Source of the DNA: Pseudanabaena sp. FACHB-1998
GTDB lineage: Bacteria > Cyanobacteriota > Cyanobacteriia > Pseudanabaenales > Pseudanabaenaceae
Assembly: GCF_014696355.1 (NCBI RefSeq)
Contig: NZ_JACJQA010000033.1
Location: forward strand, 232,196 to 296,195
Direction of reading: 5' to 3'
DNA: 64,000 bases
The notes under the pieces are model-generated. The model saw only the letters and a program-made list of their open reading frames with translations. It was not told the origin of the DNA and did not search any database. The position numbers and the translations under genes were made by a program. Of the stretch, positions 55,559 to 64,000 are shown one piece after another (within the stretch, counting starts at the first letter, position 1; the number at the start of each line of letters is the position of its first letter).

Positions 55559-57001
55559 ATGAAACCTCCCGCCATCATCGTTTTAGGAGAGAAAAGTATT
55601 GCGATCGCTCGCCAAATTCAAGCAATTAATTCCCAGATCACGATTTACGGATTAGCTTCCCGCACCCAAAGTGCTGATCGCGTCTATGCCAAATTTAGCG
55701 ACATCGTTAGTGAATTATTTAGTCAAGGGCATCCGATTATTGGCATCTGTGCCGCAGGAATTTTAATCCGATCGCTAGCACCACTACTCTCTGATAAACG
55801 AGCCGAACCACCAGTAATTGCGATCGCAGAAGATGGTAGCGCGGTAGTGCCATTACTGGGCGGTTTAAACGGAGCCAATGAATTAGCTTCCGAAATAGCC
55901 CAGCTCTTTCAAATTCAGCCCGCAATTACAACGACGGGGCATTTACGATTTCAGACCTCTCTCTTGTCGCCGCCCGCAGGTTATCAACTGCTCAATTCTG
56001 ACGAACAGGCAAAGACTTTTTTAGCCGATTTATTGGCGGGAGCCTCGGTTAAGCTCATTGGCGAGGCTCCTTGGCTCTTAGAAAGTAATTTACCCTTTGC
56101 AGATGAGGCGCAGCCCCAACTGGTGGAACACTACATTGAAATTCTGGCTCAGGATGCAGATCTAGAAGCGATCGCCCCTAAATTAAGCGCTAACTATTTA
56201 GCCTATCAAGCCCTCGACAGTGCTAGCGCAAATTTTCTTAACCAAGACACAGGCAAAGTCTCGATCATCGGCACTGGGCCAGGAGCCGAAAAATGGATGT
56301 CTCCCGAAGTCACAGCTATTTTGGAAGAAGCTACTGATTTTGTGGGCTATAAGACCTATGTAAATCTGGTCAAAAAATTCACAAAGGGCAAAAGTATCCA
56401 TGTCTCCGATAATCGCGTCGAACTCGATCGCGCCCGTCACGCCCTAGAGCTAGCCTCCGAAGGTAAATCCGTAGTCATTGTTTCATCGGGCGATCCCGGA
56501 ATTTATGGCATGGCGGCGGCGGTGTTTGAAGTTCTCGATCATGCTCCCAATCATCAATGGCACAAAATAAATATTCACGTAGCGGCAGGAATCTCCGCAG
56601 TACAGGCGACAGCCGCCGCGATCGGCGCACCGATTGGGCATGATTTCTGCACAATTTCTCTATCGGACATTCTCAAGCCTTGGGAGATTATCGAACAGAG
56701 ATTAGCCGCCGCCGCCCAAGCGGATTTTGTGATCGCTATTTACAATCCCATTTCCACACAGCGTCGATGGCAGCTTACTAGAGCCAAGGAGCTATTAATG
56801 CAATGGCGATCGCCTGATACGCCTGTAGTATTGGGGCATAAAATGGGGCGTAAAGGTGAATCGGTTCAGGTAATTTCGTTATCGCAGTTAACTCCCGAAC
56901 ATGCAGATATGCAAACTTTAATCATTATCGGTTCCAGTAAAACAAGGATTTTGCATCATGGCGATCGCGTGAGAGTTTACACTCCCCGCAAATATGAATA
57001 A
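55559..57001 (+). CDS. cobJ: CbiG-CobJ fusion (cobalt-precorrin-5A hydrolase domain / precorrin-3B C17-methyltransferase)
   Basis: 480 residues. Residues ~1-220 are CbiG N/central-like (IIGICAAGILIRSLAPLL, AIAEDGSAVVPLLGGLNGANELA). Residues ~232-480 are a SAM-dependent precorrin-3B methyltransferase: GKVSIIGTGPGAEKWMSPE, VVIVSSGDPGIYGMAAAVFE, AAGISAVQATAAAIGAPIGHDF. It acts in the corrin pathway to cobalamin. No cobalamin riboswitch seen upstream. The stop codon is in the downstream hairpin. Confidence 0.92.
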   Translation: MKPPAIIVLGEKSIAIARQIQAINSQITIYGLASRTQSADRVYAKFSDIVSELFSQGHPIIGICAAGILIRSLAPLLSDKRAEPPVIAIAEDGSAVVPLLGGLNGANELASEIAQLFQIQPAITTTGHLRFQTSLLSPPAGYQLLNSDEQAKTFLADLLAGASVKLIGEAPWLLESNLPFADEAQPQLVEHYIEILAQDADLEAIAPKLSANYLAYQALDSASANFLNQDTGKVSIIGTGPGAEKWMSPEVTAILEEATDFVGYKTYVNLVKKFTKGKSIHVSDNRVELDRARHALELASEGKSVVIVSSGDPGIYGMAAAVFEVLDHAPNHQWHKINIHVAAGISAVQATAAAIGAPIGHDFCTISLSDILKPWEIIEQRLAAAAQADFVIAIYNPISTQRRWQLTRAKELLMQWRSPDTPVVLGHKMGRKGESVQVISLSQLTPEHADMQTLIIIGSSKTRILHHGDRVRVYTPRKYE

Positions 57002-57035
57002 ACAGGAGAGAAGCTAAGTTTCCCTCCTGTTTATT
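56997..57035 (+). terminator. Terminator hairpin after cobJ
   Basis: AATAAACAGGAG, 15-nt loop, complement, T-rich tail; TAA stop lies in the left arm. Confidence 0.8.
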
Positions 57036-57045
57036 ATTTAAACTA

Positions 57046-57074
57046 TGAGTGACGGCGCGAAGTGCCGCCACTCA
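57046..57074. repeat. Imperfect hairpin
   Basis: TGAGTGACGGCGC-GAA-GTGCCGCCACTCA, one bulge. Confidence 0.7.
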
Positions 57075-57075
57075 C

Positions 57076-57190
57076 ATAGCAAAGCAAGAGTTAGCCAGTA
57101 CAAACCAAAACCCAAAAAGCGAGTTGCGGCGCGAAGCGCCGCAACTCGCTTTTTGGGTTTTATGTCCTAAGCAAAACTTACATTGCTATA
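57076..57190 (+). repeat. MITE-like element, class A (forward)
   Basis: ATAGCAAAGCAAGAGTTAGC...CAAAACTTACATTGCTATA, centre AAAAAGCGAGTTGCGGCGC-GAA-complement. Nearly identical to the copy at 63888. Confidence 0.88.
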
Positions 57191-57324
57191 GTTTAAATAA
57201 AAAAAAAGGGAGGGCAGCCCATAGTGTTGTCCTCCCTGTTGGATGGCATACAAAGTTTTTTGACAAATTCACGCATAATAGATAAAGAAATAATAAGTTT
57301 TTCGATTAACTCGATACATCACCC

Positions 57325-59118
57325 ATGTCTCTCCTCATTCGTAACGTTGCCATCATCGCCCACGTCGATCACGGCAAAACCACTCTAGTAGACGCACTCC
57401 TCAGACAGTCAGGCGCTTTTCGTGAAGGAGAAGCCCTTGTCGAATGCGTCATGGATTCCAATGACCTAGAGCGTGAGCGCGGCATTACCATCCTTTCAAA
57501 AAATACTGCTGTCAGATACAAAGATACGCTGATCAACATCGTTGATACCCCCGGACACGCTGACTTTGGTGGCGAAGTTGAACGGGTACTTGGCATGGTT
57601 GAGGGCTGTTTATTAATCGTTGATGCTAACGAAGGTCCAATGCCCCAAACCCGTTTTGTGCTGAAAAAAGCCCTAGAAAAAGGTTTACGTCCTCTTGTTG
57701 TAATCAATAAAATTGATCGCGAATTTGCCGACCCCCATGTAGCCGTTAGTAAAGTCCTAGATTTATTTATTGAGCTTGGCGCTGATGACGATCAGTGCGA
57801 TTTCCCCTACCTATTTGCTTCAGGCATGGGTGGCTTTGCCAAGGAGAAGCTAGAAGAGCCTAATGTGGATATGAAGCCCCTCTTTGAGTCAATCTTGCAC
57901 CATGTATCTCCTCCCGTGGGCGATCCTGAAAAACCTTTGCAATTGCAAGTTACGACCCTCGACTATTCCGAATATTTGGGTCGTATTGTGATTGGCAAAA
58001 TCCATAACGGTACGATTACCTCTGGACAGCAAGCGGCGCTCATTTCTGAGGATGGCTCGATCATTAAGGGCAAGATTACCAAGCTCTTGGGATTTGATGG
58101 CTTAAAGCGCGTGGAGATGCAAACCTCATCCGCAGGTAATATTGTTGCGGTTTCAGGTTTTGCTACCGCCAACATCGGTGAAACCATTACCTGTCCTAAT
58201 GAGCCTCTAGCTTTACCCATGATCAAAGTGGATGAACCCACTTTGCAGATGACCTTCTGCGTTAATGACTCTCCTTTCGTGGGTCAAGAAGGTAAATTGG
58301 TAACCACTCGCCAAGTACGCGATCGCCTATTGCGCGAACTCGAAACCAATGTGGCTTTGCGTGTTACCGAAGATCCTGAATCTCCCGATCGCTTTGCGGT
58401 AGCGGGACGCGGTGAATTGCACTTAGGCATTTTGATCGAAACCATGCGTCGTGAAGGTTACGAATTCCAAGTAACCCAGCCTCAAGTTATTTATCGCGAA
58501 ATCAATGGTCAAAAGTGCGAACCCTATGAAGTACTTGTCCTTGATGTCCCCGAAGACTCTGTAGGTGGCTGTATTGAGCGTCTCGGTCAGCGTCGCGCCG
58601 AAATGATCGATATGCAAATGTCGGATACTGGACGCTCTCAGCTAGAGTTTGTTGTGCCTGCACGCGGCTTAATTGGCTTCCGTGGTGACTTTATGCGCGC
58701 AACCCGTGGCGCTGGGATTATGAACCACAGCTTCCTCGATTACCGTCCTGCGGCTGGCGAAATTAGCGCCCGTCGGAATGGGGTACTGATCTCCTTTGAA
58801 GAAGGCACAGCTACCGAGTTTTCCTTAAAGAACGCCGAAGATCGTGGCGTGTTCTTTATTAAGCCTGGTACTAAGGTGTATAAGGGCATGATTATTGGTG
58901 AAAATAATCGTCCTCAAGACATGGAACTGAATGTATGTAAGAGTAAGCAACTTACTAACATGCGGGCGGCTGGTGCGGATGACATCGTGCAGTTGCAGGC
59001 TCCTATCGAGATGAGTCTCGAACGCGCCCTCGAATACATTGGTCCTGATGAAATTCTTGAGGTTACGCCTGAATCGATTCGATTACGCAAGATGACGAAA
59101 AAGTTTGCGAAACGCTAA
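57325..59118 (+). CDS. typA: TypA/BipA ribosome-associated translational GTPase
   Basis: 597 residues. G1 [10 protein letters not shown]2 RGITI, G3 [12 protein letters not shown]4 NKID, then EF-G-like domains II, III and V and the BipA-specific C-terminal domain. Acts on ribosome assembly and stress adaptation. Monocistronic, with a strong terminator. Confidence 0.96.
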   Translation: MSLLIRNVAIIAHVDHGKTTLVDALLRQSGAFREGEALVECVMDSNDLERERGITILSKNTAVRYKDTLINIVDTPGHADFGGEVERVLGMVEGCLLIVDANEGPMPQTRFVLKKALEKGLRPLVVINKIDREFADPHVAVSKVLDLFIELGADDDQCDFPYLFASGMGGFAKEKLEEPNVDMKPLFESILHHVSPPVGDPEKPLQLQVTTLDYSEYLGRIVIGKIHNGTITSGQQAALISEDGSIIKGKITKLLGFDGLKRVEMQTSSAGNIVAVSGFATANIGETITCPNEPLALPMIKVDEPTLQMTFCVNDSPFVGQEGKLVTTRQVRDRLLRELETNVALRVTEDPESPDRFAVAGRGELHLGILIETMRREGYEFQVTQPQVIYREINGQKCEPYEVLVLDVPEDSVGGCIERLGQRRAEMIDMQMSDTGRSQLEFVVPARGLIGFRGDFMRATRGAGIMNHSFLDYRPAAGEISARRNGVLISFEEGTATEFSLKNAEDRGVFFIKPGTKVYKGMIIGENNRPQDMELNVCKSKQLTNMRAAGADDIVQLQAPIEMSLERALEYIGPDEILEVTPESIRLRKMTKKFAKR

Positions 59119-59168
59119 AAAACCAAAACTCAAAAGGGCGCTAAGCGCCCTTTTGAGTTTTGGTTTTT
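59118..59168 (+). terminator. Strong terminator after typA
   Basis: AAAAACCAAAACTCAAAAGG... core GGGCGC-TAA-GCGCCC, perfect 24+3+24. Confidence 0.88.
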
Positions 59169-59200
59169 GCTAGACTGGTTTTTACTATTTTTTAGATTTA

Positions 59201-59236
59201 TTTTTTAGTTACTTTTTTAGTTACTTTTTTAGTTAC
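59201..59236 (+). repeat. Three perfect 12-bp tandem repeats
   Basis: TTTTTTAGTTAC repeated three times head to tail, ending 7 nt before the ATG of a 55-residue ORF. Could set spacing or copy number in its promoter/leader. Confidence 0.85.
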
Positions 59237-59243
59237 TTTATCT

Positions 59244-59411
59244 ATGCATCAAGTTGTCCTCGAAATTGCTGGTAGTCGTAAAGTTCATGTCATTTCAGAA
59301 CATGCGACTAAGGAGGACGCTTTGGATAAATATATTAAGCTTGTGGAAGCTAATAAAGGCTCTCCCATAACGAGTAAGGGCAAGTATACAATTCGTAAAA
59401 AACCAGAATAG
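59244..59411 (+). CDS. 55-residue hypothetical protein
   Basis: ATG 59244 to TAG 59411. MHQVVLEIAGSRKVHVISEH, then TKEDALDKYIKLVEANKGSPI and a basic end (KGKYTIRKKPE). Predicted beta-alpha-beta-like; no family recognised. Codons look like the neighbouring genes. No clear SD. It sits between typA and the J-domain gene on the same strand, 38 nt upstream of the latter. Confidence 0.62.
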   Translation: MHQVVLEIAGSRKVHVISEHATKEDALDKYIKLVEANKGSPITSKGKYTIRKKPE

Positions 59412-59449
59412 CTATTCCAATTTCCGACTTAATCGATCCATTTCATTTC

Positions 59450-60115
59450 ATGCACATATCTGAATGTTACCGACTCCTAGGCGTTCCACGCAATGCAACC
59501 TTAGAAGATATAAAGGTTGCATATCGTCGTCTCGCGAGGAAATATCACCCTGATGTTAATCAAGATGATCCTGCGGCTACGGATAAGTTTCGACTGGTGC
59601 AAGAAGCCTATAAAATCCTCAAAGATGCGGATAAGGAGAGCCTCTCCAAAGATATTTTTACGAAAAATGGGGCTACGCGATCGCAACCTGTTCCCGCCCC
59701 ATCGCCGCCACCTGTAAAACCGCCCCTGAGTAAACAACCTCAACCTCATCCCAAAATCAAAATTGAGGTAAAGCAAGTCAGTAATAATATCGATCCGATT
59801 AATAGTAATCCTGAACTAAAGCTCAAACTTGATATGCTGCGGCGTGTACAGGATTTGCTAAAGCAGAAAAAGTATGTGGTGGCGATCGCCGTGGTTGAAG
59901 GCATGAGCGAGAGATTTCCTAATACTCCCGAAGTAATCCATTGGCAAGCTGTCACCTACCATCGGTGGAGCAGTGAGTTGATTTTGAATGGTAAGTTACG
60001 CGAAGCAGAAATTTATCTCAATAAAGCCCTTACTACTGATCCTAAAAATCGCGAATTAACTTTTGAAGTGAAACGTGATTTAGAAAGAGTGCAAATACTC
60101 AAAAACAAGAGCTAA
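59450..60115 (+). CDS. J-domain co-chaperone with TPR-like C-terminus
   Basis: 221 residues. N-terminal J domain (~1-65) with the HPD motif in YRRLARKYHPDVNQDD, a Pro-rich linker (~80-100), and a C-terminal helical-repeat region (LKLKLDMLRRVQDLLKQKKYVVAIAVVEG, then LREAEIYLNKALTTDPKN). No G/F or zinc-finger region, so a type III J protein. It should stimulate a DnaK for specific clients. The TPR part is probably the client- or membrane-binding element. Confidence 0.9.
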   Translation: MHISECYRLLGVPRNATLEDIKVAYRRLARKYHPDVNQDDPAATDKFRLVQEAYKILKDADKESLSKDIFTKNGATRSQPVPAPSPPPVKPPLSKQPQPHPKIKIEVKQVSNNIDPINSNPELKLKLDMLRRVQDLLKQKKYVVAIAVVEGMSERFPNTPEVIHWQAVTYHRWSSELILNGKLREAEIYLNKALTTDPKNRELTFEVKRDLERVQILKNKS

Positions 60116-60122
60116 AGCAATT

Positions 60123-60175
60123 ACCAAAACCCGTAAAGTTGCACCCCTACGGGGTGCAACTTTACGGGTTTTGGT
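60123..60175 (+). terminator. Perfect palindrome 25+3+25
   Basis: ACCAAAACCCGTAAAGTTGC... core CACCCC-TAC-GGGGTG, just after the J-domain gene. Confidence 0.85.
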
Positions 60176-60233
60176 TTGTTCTAAGTTTGGTCAAATCGTG
60201 ACTGCGCCAAAGTGCGATGCTCCCCCTTAGCTT

Positions 60234-60334
60234 TTGCTTTAGAACATAAAACCCAAAAAGCGAGTTGCGGCGCTTCGCGCCGCAGCTCGCTTTTTGGGTT
60301 TTGGTTGGTACTCGCTAACTCTTGCTTTGCTATA
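60234..60334 (-). repeat. MITE-like element, class A (reverse, one end decayed)
   Basis: Right end AACTCTTGCTTTGCTATA intact, left end reduced to TTGCTTTAGAACATAAAACC; centre AAAAAGCGAGTTGCGGCGC-TTC-complement with one mismatch. Confidence 0.8.
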
Positions 60335-60477
60335 AAACTGCTTCAATTTCTAAAAGTGTAACGACCCTTTAGGGGGGTATGTACTAGTCAAAACTTACAT
60401 TTTTATAAATGAAGTTGAGCTAAACCTAATTTATCAGACTTTTTCTTGTAAGTTTATAGAGCTTTTTCTTGTAAAAA

Positions 60478-60504
60478 GTTGTATAAGTTGTATAAGATGT
60501 ACAA
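60478..60504 (+). promoter_or_regulatory. Three 9-bp direct repeats, possible operator
   Basis: GTTGTATAA, GTTGTATAA, GATGTACAA in tandem, ~245 bp upstream of dacB; also two TTTTTCTTGTAA units at 60435 and 60464. Helical-turn spacing would suit protein binding. Confidence 0.4.
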
Positions 60505-60749
60505 GTTTTTTACATTCCTATGAGCAATGCTTTTTTATAGGGTTCTTTAAATAACTTTTATAATAATGAAATATGAGTTTATATCCCGTATTTCATCGTT
60601 ATAAGGATCGTTTAAAGAAATTTTTCGCAATGGAAACACCATTTTGAAAAATTTAAAAAACTTAACTAATTCTTGTTTCATCCGATAAGTTTTAGTCAGG
60701 CTTAAGTGGATTTGAAACTACAGATTGTTCATTCAAATCAATTGACGCA

Positions 60750-62390
60750 ATGCGACCCTTTTCTAAACTTTATCCGAGATCATCAGTTTGTTTTTGGCTT
60801 GTTTCTCAGTTTGGTCAATCCATCTGGCAAGAAAAAATACACCCCCTTTCTCGCAAGATATTCACTGATTTAGGTGATCTACCTATAGCGATCGCCTTAA
60901 TTGCGATTTCGTTAGTTTTTGAAGCGCCCAGCTATGCTCAACCCAATCGCGTATGTCCGAGTCAGCTTCAGCAAGAAGTCGAAAAAATCTCGCGCTCTCC
61001 CAATTTAAAAACAGCGAGAACGGGAGTCTTCATCCAGACTAGTGAGCCAAATCCCAAAGTTCTCGTTAATCTGGATGGCGATCATTACTTTATTCCTGCT
61101 TCCAATACGAAGCTATTTACTACGGCGATCGCGCTCAAGGTGTTGGGAGCCGACTACCGCTTTACTACAAAATTGGTATCCCAGAGTTTACCCAATGCTC
61201 AGGGAGAACTGGAAGGCGAATTGTGGCTAGTTGCCTCTGGTGATCCGAGTTTTCGCTCAGATACGAGTTTAAAATCCCTAGTTACCCAACTCAAAAATAG
61301 AGGTGTTAAACGCATCAAGGGTGGGCTGGGAATGTTATCTAATCGCAAAGGAGCAGAAATATCTGGCAGTTGGGAATGGCAGGACTTGCAGGAATCCTAT
61401 GCCGCGATCGCTTCACCCTTTACGATTGATGAAAATGTGGTCAATTGGTCAGTTCGCCCTAGTCAGATTGGACAGCCTGCCATTTTTGAATGGGAAAATC
61501 CTGTCTTGGCTAGTCAATGGCGGATAGAAAATCAAACCGTCACCATTGACGCAGTTCCTGAAAATCAACTATCTGACTATTCCTTACAGGTAACCCGTCC
61601 CTATGGGCAGAAGCTTTTAATTCTCAGTGGACAAGTACCGATCAACTCAAAAGCTGATCCTGATGCAGTTTCTGTCCCTGATCCCGAAGAAAGTTTTTTG
61701 AGTTTATTACGCCAAGAATTGCAAAATCAGGGTATTGAATTATCAGATACCGTCGGTAACTTGGCTAAGCCCAGTACATCAGCTACGAAAACCTATGCCA
61801 AACGCCTTAATTTTAGTCAATCTAAGCCTCTCCAAGATTTAGCCATTAGCTTGTCGCCACCACTTTCTCAGCTCGTTTCTACAACTAACAAAAATAGTAA
61901 TAATCTTTACGCAGAATTATTACTGAGAGCCTTAGGCGATCGCTACTACGCGATTACTCCCGATGATAGTGTGAGCGGCGGGATGTTTGCCATCAATAAA
62001 TATTTGCAGTCGGTAAATATTGCGCCTAACCTTGTTTCCTTAGCTGATGGCTCAGGCTTGTCTCGCCAAAATCTCACTACGCCCATAGCGATCGTCCAAT
62101 TTTTGCAGTCCCTTGCAATGGATCAAGATTTTCGGAAATCCTTACCGATCGCAGGTGTGGATGGCACATTATTGAGAAGGTTTAAGGATAGTGACGCGCA
62201 GGGTTTGATTCAAGCTAAAACTGGCTCATTAACTGGTGCAGCAGCATTGTCAGGCTATGTTCGTCCCCCCAAGTATCGCGAACTCATTTTCAGTATTATC
62301 ATTAACAACAGCAACTTATCAGGTAAGGAACTCCAACAACATATTGATGCGATCGCCCTACTCATAACCCATCTTGAAGATTGCCGATGA
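60750..62390 (+). CDS. dacB: D-alanyl-D-alanine carboxypeptidase/endopeptidase (PBP4, S13 family)
   Basis: 546 residues. Signal-like hydrophobic stretch (LPIAIALIAISLVFEAPSYA, ~45-65). Penicillin-binding motifs: SxxK Ser118-Lys121 (SNTKLF), SxN Ser383-Asn385 (NSNNLYAELL) and KTG 490-492 (KTGSLTGA). The long insert between SxxK and SxN is typical of S13. Trims or cleaves peptidoglycan crosslinks in the periplasm. The last codons overlap the next gene by ATGA. Confidence 0.93.
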   Translation: MRPFSKLYPRSSVCFWLVSQFGQSIWQEKIHPLSRKIFTDLGDLPIAIALIAISLVFEAPSYAQPNRVCPSQLQQEVEKISRSPNLKTARTGVFIQTSEPNPKVLVNLDGDHYFIPASNTKLFTTAIALKVLGADYRFTTKLVSQSLPNAQGELEGELWLVASGDPSFRSDTSLKSLVTQLKNRGVKRIKGGLGMLSNRKGAEISGSWEWQDLQESYAAIASPFTIDENVVNWSVRPSQIGQPAIFEWENPVLASQWRIENQTVTIDAVPENQLSDYSLQVTRPYGQKLLILSGQVPINSKADPDAVSVPDPEESFLSLLRQELQNQGIELSDTVGNLAKPSTSATKTYAKRLNFSQSKPLQDLAISLSPPLSQLVSTTNKNSNNLYAELLLRALGDRYYAITPDDSVSGGMFAINKYLQSVNIAPNLVSLADGSGLSRQNLTTPIAIVQFLQSLAMDQDFRKSLPIAGVDGTLLRRFKDSDAQGLIQAKTGSLTGAAALSGYVRPPKYRELIFSIIINNSNLSGKELQQHIDAIALLITHLEDCR

Positions 62391-62935
62391 ATTCTAGGAA
62401 TCAAGAAACCAACAAAAAGCTCCTTAAAAAATTAGTCAAGCGCTCAATTCAAGAGCAAGCTAAATATAAAAAGAGGCAGTTTATACAGCGACTCCTAGGG
62501 GTGGTTGCTTCAATCTTGGTTGTTTTTAGCCTCTGGTTACTTGCCGCGTCTTTTATCCCTGATACTTCTACGGCTAATTGTATAGAACTGCAAGAACAAG
62601 CTACGGATGCGACCGTCTATAAATTTAATCCCCGCAAGATCACAGTGCAACCTTGGTTGGGCGAGCATCACGTATATGCTTTATTTGCCGTACCAAAAAA
62701 ATATGGCAATGCTTACTATGCTAGTTATTCCGACGTACTTGTGACGGTTAAGGGGGTAACTCAGCCGATTACAGCGACAAAAGCTAATCCAAGTTTGTAT
62801 GAAAGAGTAGATGTGAGTGAAGATTCTTCTTTGATGGTTGCCTATTTATGGACGAGAGAGACTATATGGCAGATTTTGCAAGGTAAGTATGGAGAACTCA
62901 CCAATCCTTGCAATTGGACGCTTTATATTAAGTAA
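62387..62935 (+). CDS. Single-pass membrane protein coupled to dacB
   Basis: 182 residues from ATG 62387 within the ATGA overlap with dacB. A basic N-terminus (KKLLKKLVKRSIQEQAKYKKRQ), one transmembrane helix (LLGVVASILVVFSLWLLAAS) and a ~130-residue extracytoplasmic beta-rich domain. Translational coupling suggests a function with DacB in the cell wall. No family recognised. Confidence 0.75.
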   Translation: MNSRNQETNKKLLKKLVKRSIQEQAKYKKRQFIQRLLGVVASILVVFSLWLLAASFIPDTSTANCIELQEQATDATVYKFNPRKITVQPWLGEHHVYALFAVPKKYGNAYYASYSDVLVTVKGVTQPITATKANPSLYERVDVSEDSSLMVAYLWTRETIWQILQGKYGELTNPCNWTLYIK

Positions 62936-63012
62936 TACCAAAACTCAAAAGGGCTATACCATTTTATGTTTTGGTATAATTGGCGGCGTGGCTAAGCCGC
63001 ACCATCAATTAT
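62935..63012. repeat. Two decayed hairpins, class C-like
   Basis: ATACCAAAAC...GTTTTGGTAT at 62935-62978 followed by ATAATTGGCGGCG...CACCATCAATTAT, both imperfect. Confidence 0.6.
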
Positions 63013-63057
63013 CAAAATCGCAGTCCCCTCAATGCATCGCCATAGGAAATTTAAAGC

Positions 63058-63837
63058 ATGGGAAGTTTTGGCAGTTGGCTAATTAAGCTTGGACAAAGTT
63101 TTTTAATGATCGGACAAATCATTACCCATGTTTTGATTTATCGCCGCTTTCATTGGCGCAATACCATTGAGCAGATGTCAGTGGTAGGGACGGAGTCGTT
63201 GCTAATTACTTTGATTACGGCTTCTTTTGTGGGTGCGGTATTCACGATTCAAGTTGCTAGGGAATTTATTAATTTTGGCGCTCAACAGGCGATCGGTGGC
63301 ATTTTGGCGATCGCCCTCGCTCGTGAGTTAATTCCTGTATTAACTGCGGTAATTATCGCGGGGCGGATTGGCTCAGCTTTTGCCGCCGAAATTGGCACAA
63401 TGCAAGTAACGGAGCAAATTGATGCGCTCTATATGCTCCGCACTAATCCTATTGATTACCTTGCGACGCCTAGGCTGGTCGCCTGTCTATTAATGTTGCC
63501 CATCTTGACGATTATGGGTTTTTTAACAGGTATGGCAGGTGGGTTATTTTTATCCGATGCGATGTATGCCATTTCACCCACGACATTTCTAAATTCAGTG
63601 CAGAGCTTACTGAAGCCTTGGGATTTAATTGCAGCTTTGATCAAATCTAGTATTTTCGGGGTGTTAATTGCGGTGATTGGCACAACGTGGGGCTTAACCA
63701 CTACAGGCGGAGCCAAGGGTGTAGGAGAGTCTACGACTACAGCCGTAGTTACGGCTTTGCTGGCGATCTTTATCAGCAATTTCTTTCTATCATGGGTCTT
63801 CTTTCAAGGCATTGGCTCATCCATTACCTCGCCCTAA
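63058..63837 (+). CDS. MlaE-family lipid ABC transporter permease
   Basis: 259 residues. Five or six transmembrane helices; typical MlaE features: FTIQVAREFINFGAQQAIGGILAIALARELIPVLTAVIIAGRIGSAFAAEIGTMQVTEQIDAL and GVLIAVIGTTWGLTTTGGAKGVGESTTTAVV. The EIGTM segment is the coupling element of the family. Part of a retrograde lipid transport complex between outer and inner membranes; its ATPase and MCE partners lie outside the window. The stop is in the downstream palindrome. Confidence 0.92.
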   Translation: MGSFGSWLIKLGQSFLMIGQIITHVLIYRRFHWRNTIEQMSVVGTESLLITLITASFVGAVFTIQVAREFINFGAQQAIGGILAIALARELIPVLTAVIIAGRIGSAFAAEIGTMQVTEQIDALYMLRTNPIDYLATPRLVACLLMLPILTIMGFLTGMAGGLFLSDAMYAISPTTFLNSVQSLLKPWDLIAALIKSSIFGVLIAVIGTTWGLTTTGGAKGVGESTTTAVVTALLAIFISNFFLSWVFFQGIGSSITSP

Positions 63838-63884
63838 GACAAAAAAAACAAAATGGCATAGCCATTTTGTTTTTTTTGTCTTAG
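63834..63884 (+). terminator. Perfect palindrome 24+3+24 embedding the stop codon
   Basis: CTAAGACAAAAAAAACAAAA... core ATGGC-ATA-GCCAT; TAA of the permease gene is in the left arm. Confidence 0.88.
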
Positions 63885-63887
63885 TTA

Positions 63888-64000
63888 TATAGCAAAGCAA
63901 GAGTTAGCCAGTACAAACCAAAACCCAAAAAGCGAGTTGCGGCGCTTCGCGCCGCAACTCGCTTTTTGGGTTTTATGTCCTAAGCAAAACTTACATTGCT
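63888..64000 (+). repeat. MITE-like element, class A (forward, cut by window end)
   Basis: TATAGCAAAGCAAGAGTTAG... centre AAAAAGCGAGTTGCGGCGC-TTC-complement, ...ACTTACATTGCT at the last base. Nearly identical to the 57.1-kb copy. Confidence 0.87.

Larger units (their letters stand above)
57002..57324. other. Intergenic region with hairpin and class A element; no gene seen
   Basis: 323 bp: cobJ terminator, decayed hairpin 57046-57074, class A element and a GGGAGG...CCTCCC inverted repeat near 57210-57235. The rest precedes typA. Confidence 0.6.
60116..60749. other. Long intergenic region upstream of dacB
   Basis: 634 bp, no credible gene. Contains palindrome 60123-60175, class A remnant 60234-60334, three 9-bp direct repeats at 60478-60504 and an AT-rich promoter region to 60749. 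Confidence 0.6.

Noticed and set aside
57003..57285. Short ORFs inside class A elements (ending or starting with AKQELASTNQNPKSEL-like peptide)
   Set aside because: The peptide recurs at 46.7 kb only because the DNA repeat recurs; no RBS and no independent sign of coding.

Overview
The window is a stretch of cyanobacterial chromosome. The HIP1 octamer GCGATCGC is scattered through most genes, and several genes are typical of oxygenic phototrophs: PetM of cytochrome b6f, a Vipp1/IM30 membrane-remodelling protein, MenB for phylloquinone, a GUN4 module, a CbiG-CobJ fusion, and three pentapeptide-repeat proteins. My impression is a Pseudanabaena-like organism, but the sequence alone does not prove the genus.

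Layout. 0-10 kb: a response regulator, a pentapeptide protein, TcdA, a NAGPA-domain exported protein, a stand-alone Rieske lipoprotein, a membrane-tailed subtilase, two small unknowns, ThiE and a 561-residue unknown. 10-17 kb: an AT-rich surface-glycan island almost without HIP1 sites (two SDR epimerases, a polytopic membrane protein, a methyltransferase and a GtrA-GT2 fusion). 17-33 kb: housekeeping (PlsY, PetM, a probable split gene, a tiny PsbX-like membrane protein, MenB, SRPBCC protein, TrpF, GerMN protein, GH3 enzyme, lipoprotein methyltransferase, S14, S9 peptidase, LigA, tRNA-Met, Vipp1, 2TM protein, type I IPP isomerase). 33.6-37.7 kb: an accessory patch with a Uma2 nuclease, a NACHT NTPase ending in a GUN4 domain, and a REP-associated tyrosine transposase. 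37.8-64 kb: a phasin-like protein, Mfd, a coiled-coil/EamA transporter, a PIN-TRAM membrane nuclease, a second PlsY overlapping a DegT-type aminotransferase, rhodanese, an anthranilate synthase-like enzyme, CbiG-CobJ, TypA, a J-domain protein, a DacB carboxypeptidase and an MlaE permease.

The most striking property is the intergenic DNA. Nearly every gene boundary carries a perfect or near-perfect palindrome, usually with a 3-nt loop and a shared GC core (GGCGC-NNN-GCGCC or ATGGC-NNN-GCCAT), while the arms are specific to each locus. Many arms run into the stop codons of the flanking genes, so unrelated proteins share C-termini: LigA and a pentapeptide protein both end Pro-Lys-Asn, and TcdA and its convergent neighbour both end Pro/Ala-Glu-Phe. 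Some of the palindromes are the centre of two ~110-bp MITE-like families with TATAGC/GCTATA ends, a third family has ATACCAAA ends, and a different small palindrome sits in frame inside mfd.

The best candidates for undescribed biology are this palindrome/stop-codon system, the Uma2 + NACHT-GUN4 pair, the glycosyltransferase cassette between ~100-bp repeats, and the split gene at a G5 run near 19.39 kb.
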